Assembly (NCBI GenBank): GCA_963825335.1 | Contig: CAWGSP010000001.1 | Location: forward strand, 1,178,001-1,242,000 | DNA length: 64,000 bases | Source of the DNA: Methanobacterium_B sp963825335 | GTDB lineage: Archaea; Methanobacteriota; Methanobacteria; Methanobacteriales; Methanobacteriaceae | Direction: 5' to 3' | Shown: piece by piece, positions 35,654-44,237 of the stretch | Layout of the letters: every line of letters begins with the position of its first letter | How positions within the stretch are numbered: the stretch's first letter is position 1 | The notes under the pieces: model-generated | Seen by the model: only the letters and a program-made list of their open reading frames with translations | What the model was told of the DNA's origin: nothing | The model's database searches: none | Made by a program: the position numbers and the translations under genes

Positions 35654-36790
35654 TCATTGAGATTCGGTGTTAATAATCCCTTCCAGACGTTTAATGGCAC
35701 CATATTTGTCTTTTTTTTCTAGTTTTGCCTGTTCCAATGCATCTTTCAATGTGTGGATCGAATGGTCATATACTTCACGATTCACTGGGTATGGATAACC
35801 GTCTTTTCCCCCATGGGTGAAGCTGTACTTAACAGGATCTTCCCAGCTTGGCCCTGTACCGTAAACCAGATCTGATATCAGTGCAAGTGCCCTGATTTTT
35901 TTTGGACCTATGCCTTCGAGTGAAATCAGTTCTTCGTAGTTGGAAGGTTGAATTTCGTAGGCACGTTTTAGAATCTCAAATTCATGGTTTGATAGATCTT
36001 GATCGAGTACTGGGTGGTGTCTTGGCATGCTGAATTCATTGAAATAATCATCAAGTTTCATCTGTGACTCAGATATCAGCGGTGTCTTATCCTTAAAATA
36101 TTTCTTCAAGTGTTCCGGATTGTCACATATCAAGTCTACACTCACGTCCTGTGCATTGATACTTTTCTGTGCAGTCATATCGAGTGTCATAGGATTTGGG
36201 CTGTTGCAACAGATCCCCATATGAGGTTCTATTAAATAATCGTCTACAGAATCACCAAGCCAGTGATATCTACGGGCATATTTTGTATTCTGGTTCATCC
36301 CTTGTTGAATAACTGCCCACTTACCCTTCTCTGTCAATATGAATGAATGATGATATAGTTGGTAACTGTCTTGTATGCATGAGTTATCTATCTTAGCTGA
36401 TATTTTACTCGAATGAACAAGTTCATCGATCTTTGAGGTTGAGATGGGAAATATATTGGCTGCCTCTTGTATCTCTGATGGAGTTTTTCTTGATGCTTTT
36501 CCTTTACCTCCTGCAACTATCATACCGTGCTCTTCGGGTTTTAAAGCAATTTTTAAGGCGCCACATGTAGTTGTAGTTGTTCCTGATGAGTGCCAATCAA
36601 AACCCAAAACACATGAAAAAGCCTGGAACCAATAGGGATCAGAAATGCGTCGCAAAAATTCGTCAGCATCGTATTCATATAGCATTATATCTACAATACC
36701 CGATGTAAGCTTGACCATGCGCTGAAATAACCATTTTGGAGCTTTTCCACCGTGAAGTGGTAAATTTACTACGCTTCTCTTTTGATACAT
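35654..36790 (-). CDS. DUF763 family protein
   Basis: Conserved archaeal and bacterial protein of unknown function, 378 aa. The family N-terminus is clear: RSVVNLPLHGGKAPKWLFQRM. A helix-hairpin-helix-like EELISLEGIGPKKIRALAL near residue 285 suggests nucleic-acid contact. The middle holds GGKGKASRKTP and HHSFILTEKGKWAVIQQGMN. It stands alone; the convergent dut ends 51 bases away. Confidence 0.88.
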   Translation of the reverse strand: MYQKRSVVNLPLHGGKAPKWLFQRMVKLTSGIVDIMLYEYDADEFLRRISDPYWFQAFSCVLGFDWHSSGTTTTTCGALKIALKPEEHGMIVAGGKGKASRKTPSEIQEAANIFPISTSKIDELVHSSKISAKIDNSCIQDSYQLYHHSFILTEKGKWAVIQQGMNQNTKYARRYHWLGDSVDDYLIEPHMGICCNSPNPMTLDMTAQKSINAQDVSVDLICDNPEHLKKYFKDKTPLISESQMKLDDYFNEFSMPRHHPVLDQDLSNHEFEILKRAYEIQPSNYEELISLEGIGPKKIRALALISDLVYGTGPSWEDPVKYSFTHGGKDGYPYPVNREVYDHSIHTLKDALEQAKLEKKDKYGAIKRLEGIINTESQ

Positions 36791-37058
36791 AATTTATTTT
36801 TTTAATTAAATGTTTATGATACTATATAATTCCATTCTAGATCTAATAGTCAACGATCAACCGAAAAAAAAAGATTGTATTCGAGTATTTCCAGTTTATC
36901 TCACCTCAAAATATCTATCCATTACACTCGGATCCTATCAAAGCCGAATCATAAAGATCAATTGAATTAATTTCAGAATTTATATTAAATTTATGTGAAG
37001 TGTTTCTGATGAATACAATAAATAGTTAATTATTTTTGTTATTAGATTAAAACACATA

Positions 37059-37067
37059 TTTATATAC
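37059..37067 (+). promoter_or_regulatory. TATA box of a 49-aa gene
   Basis: TTTATATAC lies about 26 bases (centre) before the ATG at 37089, so the transcript would be nearly leaderless even though a GGGAAG is present between. Confidence 0.45.
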
Positions 37068-37088
37068 AAAATTTGGGAAGTATTCAAA

Positions 37089-37238
37089 ATGCCTATAAAT
37101 CAGACAGAAACAAATCTTGAAGCAATAACAGTTACAATAGCCAACCTTGAAAAACAGGAAAATCCAGACGAGGAACTTTTGAATAAATTAAAAAATGAGA
37201 GAATGCAGCTATTAAAAAAGCTAAATGTACTTGAATAA
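37089..37238 (+). CDS. Small coiled-coil protein, 49 aa
   Basis: Unrecognised short protein (MPINQTETNLEAITVTIANL...), predicted almost wholly helical with a leucine-rich C-terminal half (LLNKLKNERMQLLKKLNVLE). It has its own good TATA box and a GGGAAG upstream of the ATG. Placed between the DUF763 gene (divergent) and nadA (convergent). A gene is likely, but conservation could not be tested. Confidence 0.6.
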   Translation: MPINQTETNLEAITVTIANLEKQENPDEELLNKLKNERMQLLKKLNVLE

Positions 37239-37311
37239 ATCTAAAAAATTAACAAACCATTTAATATTAATTTTATCTAAAAAAAAATAAGATGGTTTTG
37301 GCAGATAGAGG

Positions 37312-38229
37312 TCACGATAATTCGATCATTCTGTCAATCGCAACCCTTGCTTTTTCTGCGATATTTCTTGGAACTCTAACCACATGGTCTTGTGTTATAA
37401 GAGAATTTTTGACCTTTTCAAGTGTGTGCAGTTTCATAGTTTCACATATCGCTTCACCAAGAGCTGGTAATATCTTTTTATCGGGATTTTCTCTTCTGAG
37501 TCTGGTTACAAGGTCTACTTCGGTTCCTATTATAAATGTATCGTTTGAAGATTCTGCAACATGTCTAATCATGCCACCGGTGCTCAAAACATAATCTGCA
37601 TATTCTTGAACATCAGGATTACATTCTGGATGAACCAGTATATCTGCATCTGGATATTTTTCCCTTAAAAAGTATAGATCCGCCAGGTTAAACATTTTAT
37701 GGACGTAACAATGACCCCCTTCTGGTGCGGGTATTATCTCTTTATCGTCAACTTGATGTGAAACATACCATCCAAGATTCATGTCGGGTCCAAAGATGAT
37801 TCTATCTTCCTCAAGGCTCTCTACTATTTTGACAGCATTTGCTGATGTGCAAAGTATATCTGCTTCTGCCTTGGCTTCTGCAAGAGTATTAACATAGAGA
37901 ACAACTGCAGCATCAGGGTATCTCTCTTTGTATGTTTTCAATTCATCTGCAGTTAACATGTGAGCCATTGGACATTCTGCTTCATTATCCGGTATAACTA
38001 TCCGCTTATTAGGGTTTAGGATAGCTGCTGTCTCTGCCATGAAGTCAACCCCACAAAATACAACTAAATCAGCATCTTTGATTTGTGAAGCCATGATGCA
38101 GAGTTCCAATGAATCTCCAATGAAGTCGGCAATTTCTTGTATATCCCCAGTTTGATAATTATGTGCCAAAATTATGGCATTTTTTTCCTTTTTCAGGGCT
38201 ATTATTTCTTTTTGAACGTCATTTAACAT
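37312..38229 (-). CDS. nadA: Quinolinate synthase
   Basis: Condenses iminoaspartate with dihydroxyacetone phosphate to quinolinate for NAD synthesis, using a [4Fe-4S] cluster. The three cluster cysteines are seen in VVFCGVDFMAET, VHPECNPDV and GEAICETMKLH. HNYQTGDIQEIADFIGDS and VLYVNT are further signatures. 305 aa, full length. No nadB or nadC is adjacent. Confidence 0.96.
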   Translation of the reverse strand: MLNDVQKEIIALKKEKNAIILAHNYQTGDIQEIADFIGDSLELCIMASQIKDADLVVFCGVDFMAETAAILNPNKRIVIPDNEAECPMAHMLTADELKTYKERYPDAAVVLYVNTLAEAKAEADILCTSANAVKIVESLEEDRIIFGPDMNLGWYVSHQVDDKEIIPAPEGGHCYVHKMFNLADLYFLREKYPDADILVHPECNPDVQEYADYVLSTGGMIRHVAESSNDTFIIGTEVDLVTRLRRENPDKKILPALGEAICETMKLHTLEKVKNSLITQDHVVRVPRNIAEKARVAIDRMIELS

Positions 38230-38401
38230 GTTATCTCTCTTTGATTTTGATGACTAACCGATCTGAGTCGATCATTTAATCTAAAAATTTTTTTAAATAT
38301 TCATAAATAATATCATATTTTTCAATTGAAGAATTAAGTCTATTCAGAATGCTATATTAATTGAACAATCGTTGTATCAAATGGATGGTTGACATAATAA
38401 T

Positions 38402-39163
38402 TTATATCTCTGCACCGGACAATGCATTTATACATTGGCATGTCCTTTCTCGGGACATCTTTGAGATACTCGTATCCATGAGCTTTAACAGATCCTGTTT
38501 TTTTCTATTCATTATCTCGAACACTTCATCTATGGTTAAATTTGTTGGGGATATCGAAGTTGCATAATTGGAGACAGTACATATGCTTGCATAACATATT
38601 TCCAATTCACGTGCAAGCACAGCTTCGGGTAATCCAGTCATACCCACCACAGTACCGCCTAATATCTGAAACATCTTAATTTCAGCTGGTGTTTCGAATC
38701 TAGGACCTTCAGCACACACATATACTCCTTTTTCCACCACGTCTCCAGATGAAATAATGATATCTCTCATTTCATGACAGTAAGGTTCTGTGACATCGAT
38801 ATGAACTGTTCTATCGTTGTAAAAAGTCCCATTTCTCAGTTTTGTAAAATCGATGAAATCATGTGGAATAAGGAAATCACCTGGCTTTACAGAATAATCC
38901 AATGATCCGACTGCATTGGTTGCGATAATTCTATCCACACCGAGTTGTTTCAGGGCGTATATATTTGCTCGGTAATTGATCATATGGGGTGGATTACTAT
39001 GACCTTTAGCATGTCTGGGCATGAATGCAACAGTTGTATCGTGAAGTTTGAAAATAGATATTTCGGGTGAATACCCATAGGGAGTTTTTAAAACTTTTTT
39101 ATCCAATTCCTCACCCATGGTAACAATTTCATATACTCCAGTTCCACCTACTATGCCTATCAT
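38402..39163 (-). CDS. mtnP: Methylthioadenosine/methylthioinosine phosphorylase family protein
   Basis: Purine nucleoside phosphorylase of the MTAP class, recycling methylthio-purine nucleosides. GIVGGTGVYE at the start, MPRHAKGHSNPPHMINYRAN, and FETPAEIKMFQILGG, VVGMTGLPEAVLARELEICY in the middle are family marks. In methanogens the deaminated nucleoside (methylthioinosine) is the documented substrate, so the exact specificity is open. A C-terminal CQC occurs near residue 243. ATG 39163 has AGGTA six bases upstream; ATG 39169 in frame is less well placed. Confidence 0.88.
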   Translation of the reverse strand: MIGIVGGTGVYEIVTMGEELDKKVLKTPYGYSPEISIFKLHDTTVAFMPRHAKGHSNPPHMINYRANIYALKQLGVDRIIATNAVGSLDYSVKPGDFLIPHDFIDFTKLRNGTFYNDRTVHIDVTEPYCHEMRDIIISSGDVVEKGVYVCAEGPRFETPAEIKMFQILGGTVVGMTGLPEAVLARELEICYASICTVSNYATSISPTNLTIDEVFEIMNRKKQDLLKLMDTSISKMSRERTCQCINALSGAEI

Positions 39164-39234
39164 TTTCATTACCTGCTTTAATTTTGTTAAATCCTAGATT
39201 TGTTCGTTAATTATTATTGATTCGAGCCGTATTA

Positions 39235-40680
39235 TTATCCTTTAGCTACACCTATTGGTACCATCTTACCCACCAACATAGAAATACCTGCTTTGTGACA
39301 AGTATTCACTACTTCGTGAACATCTTTGTACGCTCCAGGTGCTTCTTCTGCTACAACTGGCATTGAATTGGCTTTGATAACAATTCCGTTAGCTTCAAGC
39401 ATTTTTTTGACTTCTTCTCCACTATATTCCCTTTTAGCCCCTGCACGACTCATCTTACGCCCAGCTCCGTGGGCGGTGGATCCAAAGGTTTCGTTCATGG
39501 CAGTTTCTGTTCCATGGAGTATGTACGATGCTGTTCCCATTGTGCCTGGGATCATGACGGGTTGTCCAATGCTTCTATACTTTTTGGGCACTTCAGGTCT
39601 TCCCGGTCCAAACGCCCTTGTAGCACCTTTTCTATGCACATAAACTTCGGTTTTAGTACCCTTAATTGTATGTGTTTCTTTTTTTGCAATGTTGTGAGCA
39701 ACATCGTAGACAACGCTCATACCCATGTCCTCACCATCCCTTTTGAAAATCTCTTCAAAGGATTCTCTGACCCAGTGGACTATCATCTGCCTGTTGGTCC
39801 ATGCGTAGTTGGCTGCTGCTGCCATTGCCTTGAAATAATCTTGAGCCTCATTAGATTCTGCTGGTGCACATGCAAGCTGGCGGTCAGGGAGTGTTATATT
39901 GTAGTTTTTATAGGCTTTATCCATGGTCCTGAGATAATCAGCACATATCTGATGGCCGCATCCACGTGACCCAGAGTGTATCATGACCGTGATCTGTCCT
40001 TTTTCCACTCCAAAAACCTTAGCCGTCTTTTCATCGAATATTTCATCCATCCGTTGAATTTCAAGGAAGTGATTTCCGGATCCTAGAGATCCTAACTGTG
40101 GTATACCCCTTTTTTTCGCCTTTTCACTCACTTTATCTGAATCTGCTGCATCCATTTTCCCGTTTTCTTCGAGATATTCCAGATCGGTTTTCCAACCATA
40201 ACCATTTTCAACAGCCCATTCTGCACCGTTATTTAATACATCGTCTATTTCTCCCTCTTTAAGCCTCAATTTTCCTTTACTGCCCACTCCAGACGGAATG
40301 TTCTTGAATAATGTATCGATAATTTCTTTCATCCGGGGTTTGACATCGTCTTCTGTTAGATTGGTTCTTAATAAATTTACACCACAATTAATATCAAACC
40401 CAACTCCACCTGGACTTATAACACCCGTTCTAGCACTAAATGCTCCAACTCCGCCTATACTAAACCCATAACCGAAGTGAATGTCTGGTAGTCCAACTGA
40501 GAATTTTTGAATCCCAGGCAGACATGCAACATTTGCAACCTGGTCGACAGCCCCCTTCTCAACACTTTTAACAGCTTCATCATCGAGGTATATTCGTCCA
40601 GGGACTCTCATTCCTTTCTTATAGTCTGTTGGAATTTCCCACACACAATCTCTTATTTTTTTCAGTTCTTCTACAACCAT
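39235..40680 (-). CDS. rtcB: RtcB RNA-splicing ligase
   Basis: Joins tRNA exon halves (2',3'-cyclic phosphate and 5'-OH ends) using GTP and Mn2+. Conserved metal and guanylylation parts: GFDINCGVNLLRTN, GSGNHFLEIQ, HSGSRGCGHQ, DVAHNIAKKE and the active His in TAHGAGRKMSR. ATG 40680 gives 481 aa with GGAGAG upstream; the frame opens at 40752 but the extra part is not protein-like. No intein is present. Its cofactor archease is encoded 5 kb away at 45545. Confidence 0.97.
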   Translation of the reverse strand: MVVEELKKIRDCVWEIPTDYKKGMRVPGRIYLDDEAVKSVEKGAVDQVANVACLPGIQKFSVGLPDIHFGYGFSIGGVGAFSARTGVISPGGVGFDINCGVNLLRTNLTEDDVKPRMKEIIDTLFKNIPSGVGSKGKLRLKEGEIDDVLNNGAEWAVENGYGWKTDLEYLEENGKMDAADSDKVSEKAKKRGIPQLGSLGSGNHFLEIQRMDEIFDEKTAKVFGVEKGQITVMIHSGSRGCGHQICADYLRTMDKAYKNYNITLPDRQLACAPAESNEAQDYFKAMAAAANYAWTNRQMIVHWVRESFEEIFKRDGEDMGMSVVYDVAHNIAKKETHTIKGTKTEVYVHRKGATRAFGPGRPEVPKKYRSIGQPVMIPGTMGTASYILHGTETAMNETFGSTAHGAGRKMSRAGAKREYSGEEVKKMLEANGIVIKANSMPVVAEEAPGAYKDVHEVVNTCHKAGISMLVGKMVPIGVAKG

Positions 40681-40892
40681 AAACAAACTCTCCAAAAAGA
40701 ATTCAAATGCAAAATAATTGTATAAAATAAATTTTTGTAAATTATCTTCCAAACTATCTTGGCTTACTCAAACATAATTTTTTTTTTTAGATAAATTTTT
40801 GGTAAAATATTTTATCTTACTCATTTATCAGTTTATTCCCTAAAAATCCTTTGGATAAACATATAGATAAATCTAGTTATTTCCGATTAATC

Positions 40893-40954
40893 ATGATCCC
40901 TTTGAATCAAAACAATGATCCCATAACCGAATCAAAATGATTCAAAGGAATCAT
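40893..40954. repeat. 17-bp inverted repeat with nested direct repeats
   Basis: Arms ATGATCCCTTTGAATCA (40893-40909) and TGATTCAAAGGAATCAT (40938-40954) pair at 16 of 17 positions around a 28-base loop; in the minus-strand transcript the odd pair becomes a G-U wobble. ATGATCCC and GAATCAAAA recur inside the loop. It lies 20 bases behind the fprA stop, so it may be the 3' stem-loop of that mRNA. Confidence 0.65.
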
Positions 40955-40974
40955 TTACCCTAAAAATACACTAC

Positions 40975-42159
40975 TCAAACTTTTTTAACCCCAATTTTTT
41001 CGTGTTTAACTGCTATTTCATCTGCAATTTTATCCAAATTTTTATAATCTTCTTCCTTTGGATATCCTTTGATAATAAGTGGGTCAATGGACTCTACCTT
41101 TAAATTAGTGATCATACTCGTAATTTGATCAAGCATCTTACCTCCCCATCCAAATGAACCAATAACCGATACAAATTTCAACTTGGGTTTCAATACATTG
41201 GCGAGGTATGTTGCATAAACAACTTTAGGATGGGGGCCTATTAAAACAGTTGGGGATGCAATGACCATTGTAGATGCATCGACCAGTGCTAGTGCCAAAT
41301 CTCCCATATCTGTATAAGATAAATTAAATGGTTTAACAACAACACCCCGTACAATCAGTGCGTCAACTAGGTAGTCGACCATTTTCTGAGTACTGCCATG
41401 CATTGAAATATACGGTATCACCACTTCATTTTTGGTATTGTCAGAGATCCAATCTTTATAAGCATCAATAATAAAATCTGGATGATTGTATAACGGGCCA
41501 TGGCTAGGGGCGATTATTTCTATGTCCAGCATTTCAATCTTCTCTACATCCTTTTTTATAATATTCCTGAATGGCATCATGATCTCTGCATAGTAACTCT
41601 TGGCAGATTCATACACTTTATCATCGTCGACATAAAGTTCGCTCGTTCCGTAATGTGAGCCAAAGAAATCGCAAGAAAATAGTATTTTATCTTCCAAGAG
41701 ATAGGTTGTCATTGTATCTGGCCAGTGAACCCAAGGTGTTATAACAAATTGGAGTGTTTTATTTCCAAGCGATAATGTGTCACCATCTTTTACAACCATG
41801 AACTTTTCTTCGGGAATTTCATGAAACTCAATCAGTAAATCCTTGCACCGATTGTTGGTCACCACAGTTGCATTGGGGTACATCTCAAGTACATTGGGAA
41901 TAGATCCAGAATGGTCTTGTTCGCCATGATTTGCTATGATATAATCAACAGTCAAATTGAGTTTTTCAAGATTATCTAATAATTCATTTGTTTTAGATGG
42001 ATCTACAGTATCAATCAGTGCTGTTTTGTCAACACCCTTCACAAGATATGAATTATAGCTTGTGCCTTTGGGAATGCTTATGAGTTCATCGAATAACCTT
42101 CTATCCCAATCTACAGCACCCACGGCAAATACGTCATCTTTTATTGGCTTATAAATCAT
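40975..42159 (-). CDS. fprA: F420H2 oxidase FprA (flavodiiron protein)
   Basis: Reduces O2 to water with electrons from coenzyme F420H2, protecting the methanogen from oxygen. The N-terminal beta-lactamase-like domain carries the di-iron ligands HGEQDHSG (near residues 79-86), further ligands in FSCDFFGSHYG and PSHGPLY; the flavodoxin domain (from about residue 250, ISMHGSTQKMVDY) binds FMN. 394 aa. ATG 42159 has GAGGTGATT upstream, and a TTTATAAAC TATA element lies about 35 bases before it. Confidence 0.95.
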   Translation of the reverse strand: MIYKPIKDDVFAVGAVDWDRRLFDELISIPKGTSYNSYLVKGVDKTALIDTVDPSKTNELLDNLEKLNLTVDYIIANHGEQDHSGSIPNVLEMYPNATVVTNNRCKDLLIEFHEIPEEKFMVVKDGDTLSLGNKTLQFVITPWVHWPDTMTTYLLEDKILFSCDFFGSHYGTSELYVDDDKVYESAKSYYAEIMMPFRNIIKKDVEKIEMLDIEIIAPSHGPLYNHPDFIIDAYKDWISDNTKNEVVIPYISMHGSTQKMVDYLVDALIVRGVVVKPFNLSYTDMGDLALALVDASTMVIASPTVLIGPHPKVVYATYLANVLKPKLKFVSVIGSFGWGGKMLDQITSMITNLKVESIDPLIIKGYPKEEDYKNLDKIADEIAVKHEKIGVKKV

Positions 42160-42545
42160 TCAAATCACCTCACGATTATCTTAAGTGGTTTATAAATAAA
42201 TATTCTATCCTAAATTAACAGATCTTTACAACGCTTTGAAGTTGTTTACGATTATTTGTTCTGATTTTCGTTAAATTCAAATATTTCCTTTTAATTCTCT
42301 GATAAATCATTGTTGCAGTGATTTTTAAACTGAAATTTTCCTTTTTGTTATGATCTCTCTACTTATATATATAATCAAAAACATAAAAAAGTTCGGATAA
42401 AAACTTTAAACCAGTTTAATGAAGATTAAATCATTTAAGTTATTTGAATGCCTTTAAATCATGATTTTAAATTCGATTAGATAAAAATAAGTAAGTAGAT
42501 ATCAATAGTTAAAGTAGGTACAAACTGTTTCGAGGGGATTATAAA
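42160..42545. other. Intergenic region between fprA and an unknown gene
   Basis: AT-rich divergent spacer without open frames. It contains the fprA promoter at its left end and a TATA-like TTATATATATAATC near 42363; no distinct palindrome was noticed. Confidence 0.4.
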
Positions 42546-42977
42546 ATGATTGACAAAACAGAACTTGTTGACAAGATAGAAAGCACAAAACTGGAACGAT
42601 TGCCTGATTTAAATGATGCATACGGAAAAAAAATCTACTTAGACGATGATAATGTTTTGATTGTGGGCTATAGCCTTGAAGAGAACTTTAACAGTAGTGA
42701 TAAAGAGGAGGAAACAGTAAAGAATTATTATTGGTACTGGGAACTTCGAGATTCTGAAACATGGGAACTATTGTATGACAATCAGGATAAGTCATATAAT
42801 TTCTGTGAATCCGAGGTTGGCGGCTGGAGTGACAATGATAGGATAGAAGATGTTGTTGGAGATATTGACGAGGAAGATGTTTGTAAATGGAGTGAACAAG
42901 ATTGGATAGAAGATATCTCAGAACTCATTGCCGATGAAGTGATTGGATGGTTAAAAATAATAGAAAAAAAGGATTAA
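42546..42977 (+). CDS. Acidic protein of unknown function, 143 aa
   Basis: No family recognised. Strongly acidic and rich in Trp and Tyr (NYYWYWELRDSETWELLYDN, WSEQDWIEDISELIADEVIGWL), probably a compact alpha-beta fold. GAGGGGATT precedes the ATG. It converges with another acidic unknown (43030-43488). Both being small, soluble, acidic and adjacent suggests a lineage-specific pair, but no shared motif is evident. Confidence 0.7.
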   Translation: MIDKTELVDKIESTKLERLPDLNDAYGKKIYLDDDNVLIVGYSLEENFNSSDKEEETVKNYYWYWELRDSETWELLYDNQDKSYNFCESEVGGWSDNDRIEDVVGDIDEEDVCKWSEQDWIEDISELIADEVIGWLKIIEKKD

Positions 42978-43029
42978 TCATCACATGAACTTTTTTTATT
43001 TTTAAATAAAAAGGAACATACTTATGAAT

Positions 43030-43488
43030 TTATTTATGCTCCTCAATCGAATTATAGTCAGTTATTTCTATTGAAAAGCCCTTTTCGAAAGCCAAAGTCA
43101 GTTTTAATTCTGTTCCGGTGGTATTTTCTATTTGGCCTGCTACATACTCTAACAATCTTTTACCATTGAGTTTTTTCAAATCTACTTCTTTAAACGATGT
43201 ATTAGTTCCATTGTGTTTACCAACAATTATATTATTGGCAGTTATTTTTATTTCATAGGTTTCTTCTACATCTAAATTATCAGTATCTTCAAAAGTTAAT
43301 ATTAATTCGTGATGTGCGGTTTTGTTGGGGTTCTTTTTAGAAGCTCTACGCTTAACTTTACTGCATTTGATGACTTTTTCTCCTCGAGCTTTTTCTAATT
43401 CCATCCAACTATCTTCGAAACTATCTTCTTCAATCCATTCGTCTTCTTCGCCAAAATATTCGTCAGCTTCCATTAATTCGTCCATCAT
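43030..43488 (-). CDS. Unknown protein with acidic N-terminus, 152 aa
   Basis: The first 35 residues are very acidic (MEADEYFGEEDEWIEEDSFE), followed by a basic patch (KCSKVKRRASKKNPNK) and a beta-rich C-terminal part (ELILTFEDTDN, YEIKITANNIIVGKHNG). No family recognised. ATG 43488 is chosen because AGGAG lies nine bases upstream; ATG 43497 falls inside that spacing. The charge pattern would suit a protein that masks or contacts nucleic acids, which is only a guess. Confidence 0.68.
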   Translation of the reverse strand: MMDELMEADEYFGEEDEWIEEDSFEDSWMELEKARGEKVIKCSKVKRRASKKNPNKTAHHELILTFEDTDNLDVEETYEIKITANNIIVGKHNGTNTSFKEVDLKKLNGKRLLEYVAGQIENTTGTELKLTLAFEKGFSIEITDYNSIEEHK

Positions 43489-43659
43489 AAAATCCATCTC
43501 CTTGAATAGATACTTTACAGATAAGTCTTTTGTAATTTGATTGTTTTGATCTTTCGATTATTTTTAGATCATTAGGTCTTCATTTCAAATATAATAAATA
43601 AATAATCCTACAATTGTTTGATTTTCTGGGATTATGCTAGTATTTTTTTATATTGCTTT

Positions 43660-43803
43660 TTACACATATTTTGAAGCATCATCTAAGGTAAGTCCAGCAT
43701 CTGTGGCTGTCATTCCAATTCTTTTTTTAATTTCACCCGACTTAACTGGTTTTTTTGAATTGTATGTTTCGTCACTAACATTATTTTCTACAACCATTAG
43801 CAA
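43660..43803 (-). CDS. Small protein, 47 aa, with strong ribosome site
   Basis: Short frame read from TTG 43803, seven bases behind a perfect GGAGGT (43811-43816); ATG 43797 in frame would be too far away (13 bases). The product has a flexible polar start (VVENNVSDETYNSKKPVK) and a helical end (IKKRIGMTATDAGLTLDDASKYV). No family recognised. The ribosome site makes real translation plausible. Confidence 0.5.
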   Translation of the reverse strand: MLMVVENNVSDETYNSKKPVKSGEIKKRIGMTATDAGLTLDDASKYV

Positions 43804-43940
43804 ATATTAGACCTCCTTTATTAAATTTATTATTTTCTAGCAACATCAAATCAATCTAATTCATCGTATTACATCTTATTTAACATCATTTATATATATT
43901 TTGATTTTATTTTCAATGCTATAAATGGAAAATATTAAAT

Positions 43941-43967
43941 AAAGGTTATGTGCCTCAAATAACCTTT
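43941..43967. repeat. 9-bp perfect inverted repeat with 9-nt loop
   Basis: AAAGGTTAT and ATAACCTTT around GTGCCTCAA. It could be a hairpin of an untranslated RNA or leader, or an operator; no T-run directly follows, so a terminator is less likely. Confidence 0.5.
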
Positions 43968-44160
43968 TAGGATTAAAATTAATAATATGGGTGCCAAATA
44001 AATTTTTTTTTAAAAATTTGAAGGATATTACTGATATAAAAACTTAGTGTTGGTTTCAAATGCTTTATCTGTTTTCGATTATTTAATTACCCGGACAATA
44101 ATTCTTTTCGCTTTTTAATCAGAGTTTTAAGCGTTTTTTTCATGACATTATAGTTAATTA

Positions 44161-44201
44161 TATAAGTAACTTATAATAATTCATTACTTATTAAATAAGT
44201 A
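44161..44201. promoter_or_regulatory. Double operator overlapping the promoter of the second MFS exporter
   Basis: Two perfect palindromes: TATAAGTAACTTATA (44161-44175) and TACTTATTAAATAAGTA (44185-44201), centres 25 bases apart. All four half-sites are ATAAGT/ACTTAT. The first covers a TATA-like TTATATAAG (44158-44166). A repressor bound here would shut off the exporter gene starting at 44238. Confidence 0.6.
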
Positions 44202-44237
44202 TCTTAGTTAGTAAACTAAATATGGGTGATCTTGAGT

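Larger units (their letters stand above)
43804..44237. other. Intergenic region before the second MFS gene
   Basis: No gene. It holds a hairpin at 43941-43967 and the double operator at 44161-44201. The rest is AT-rich. Confidence 0.5.
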
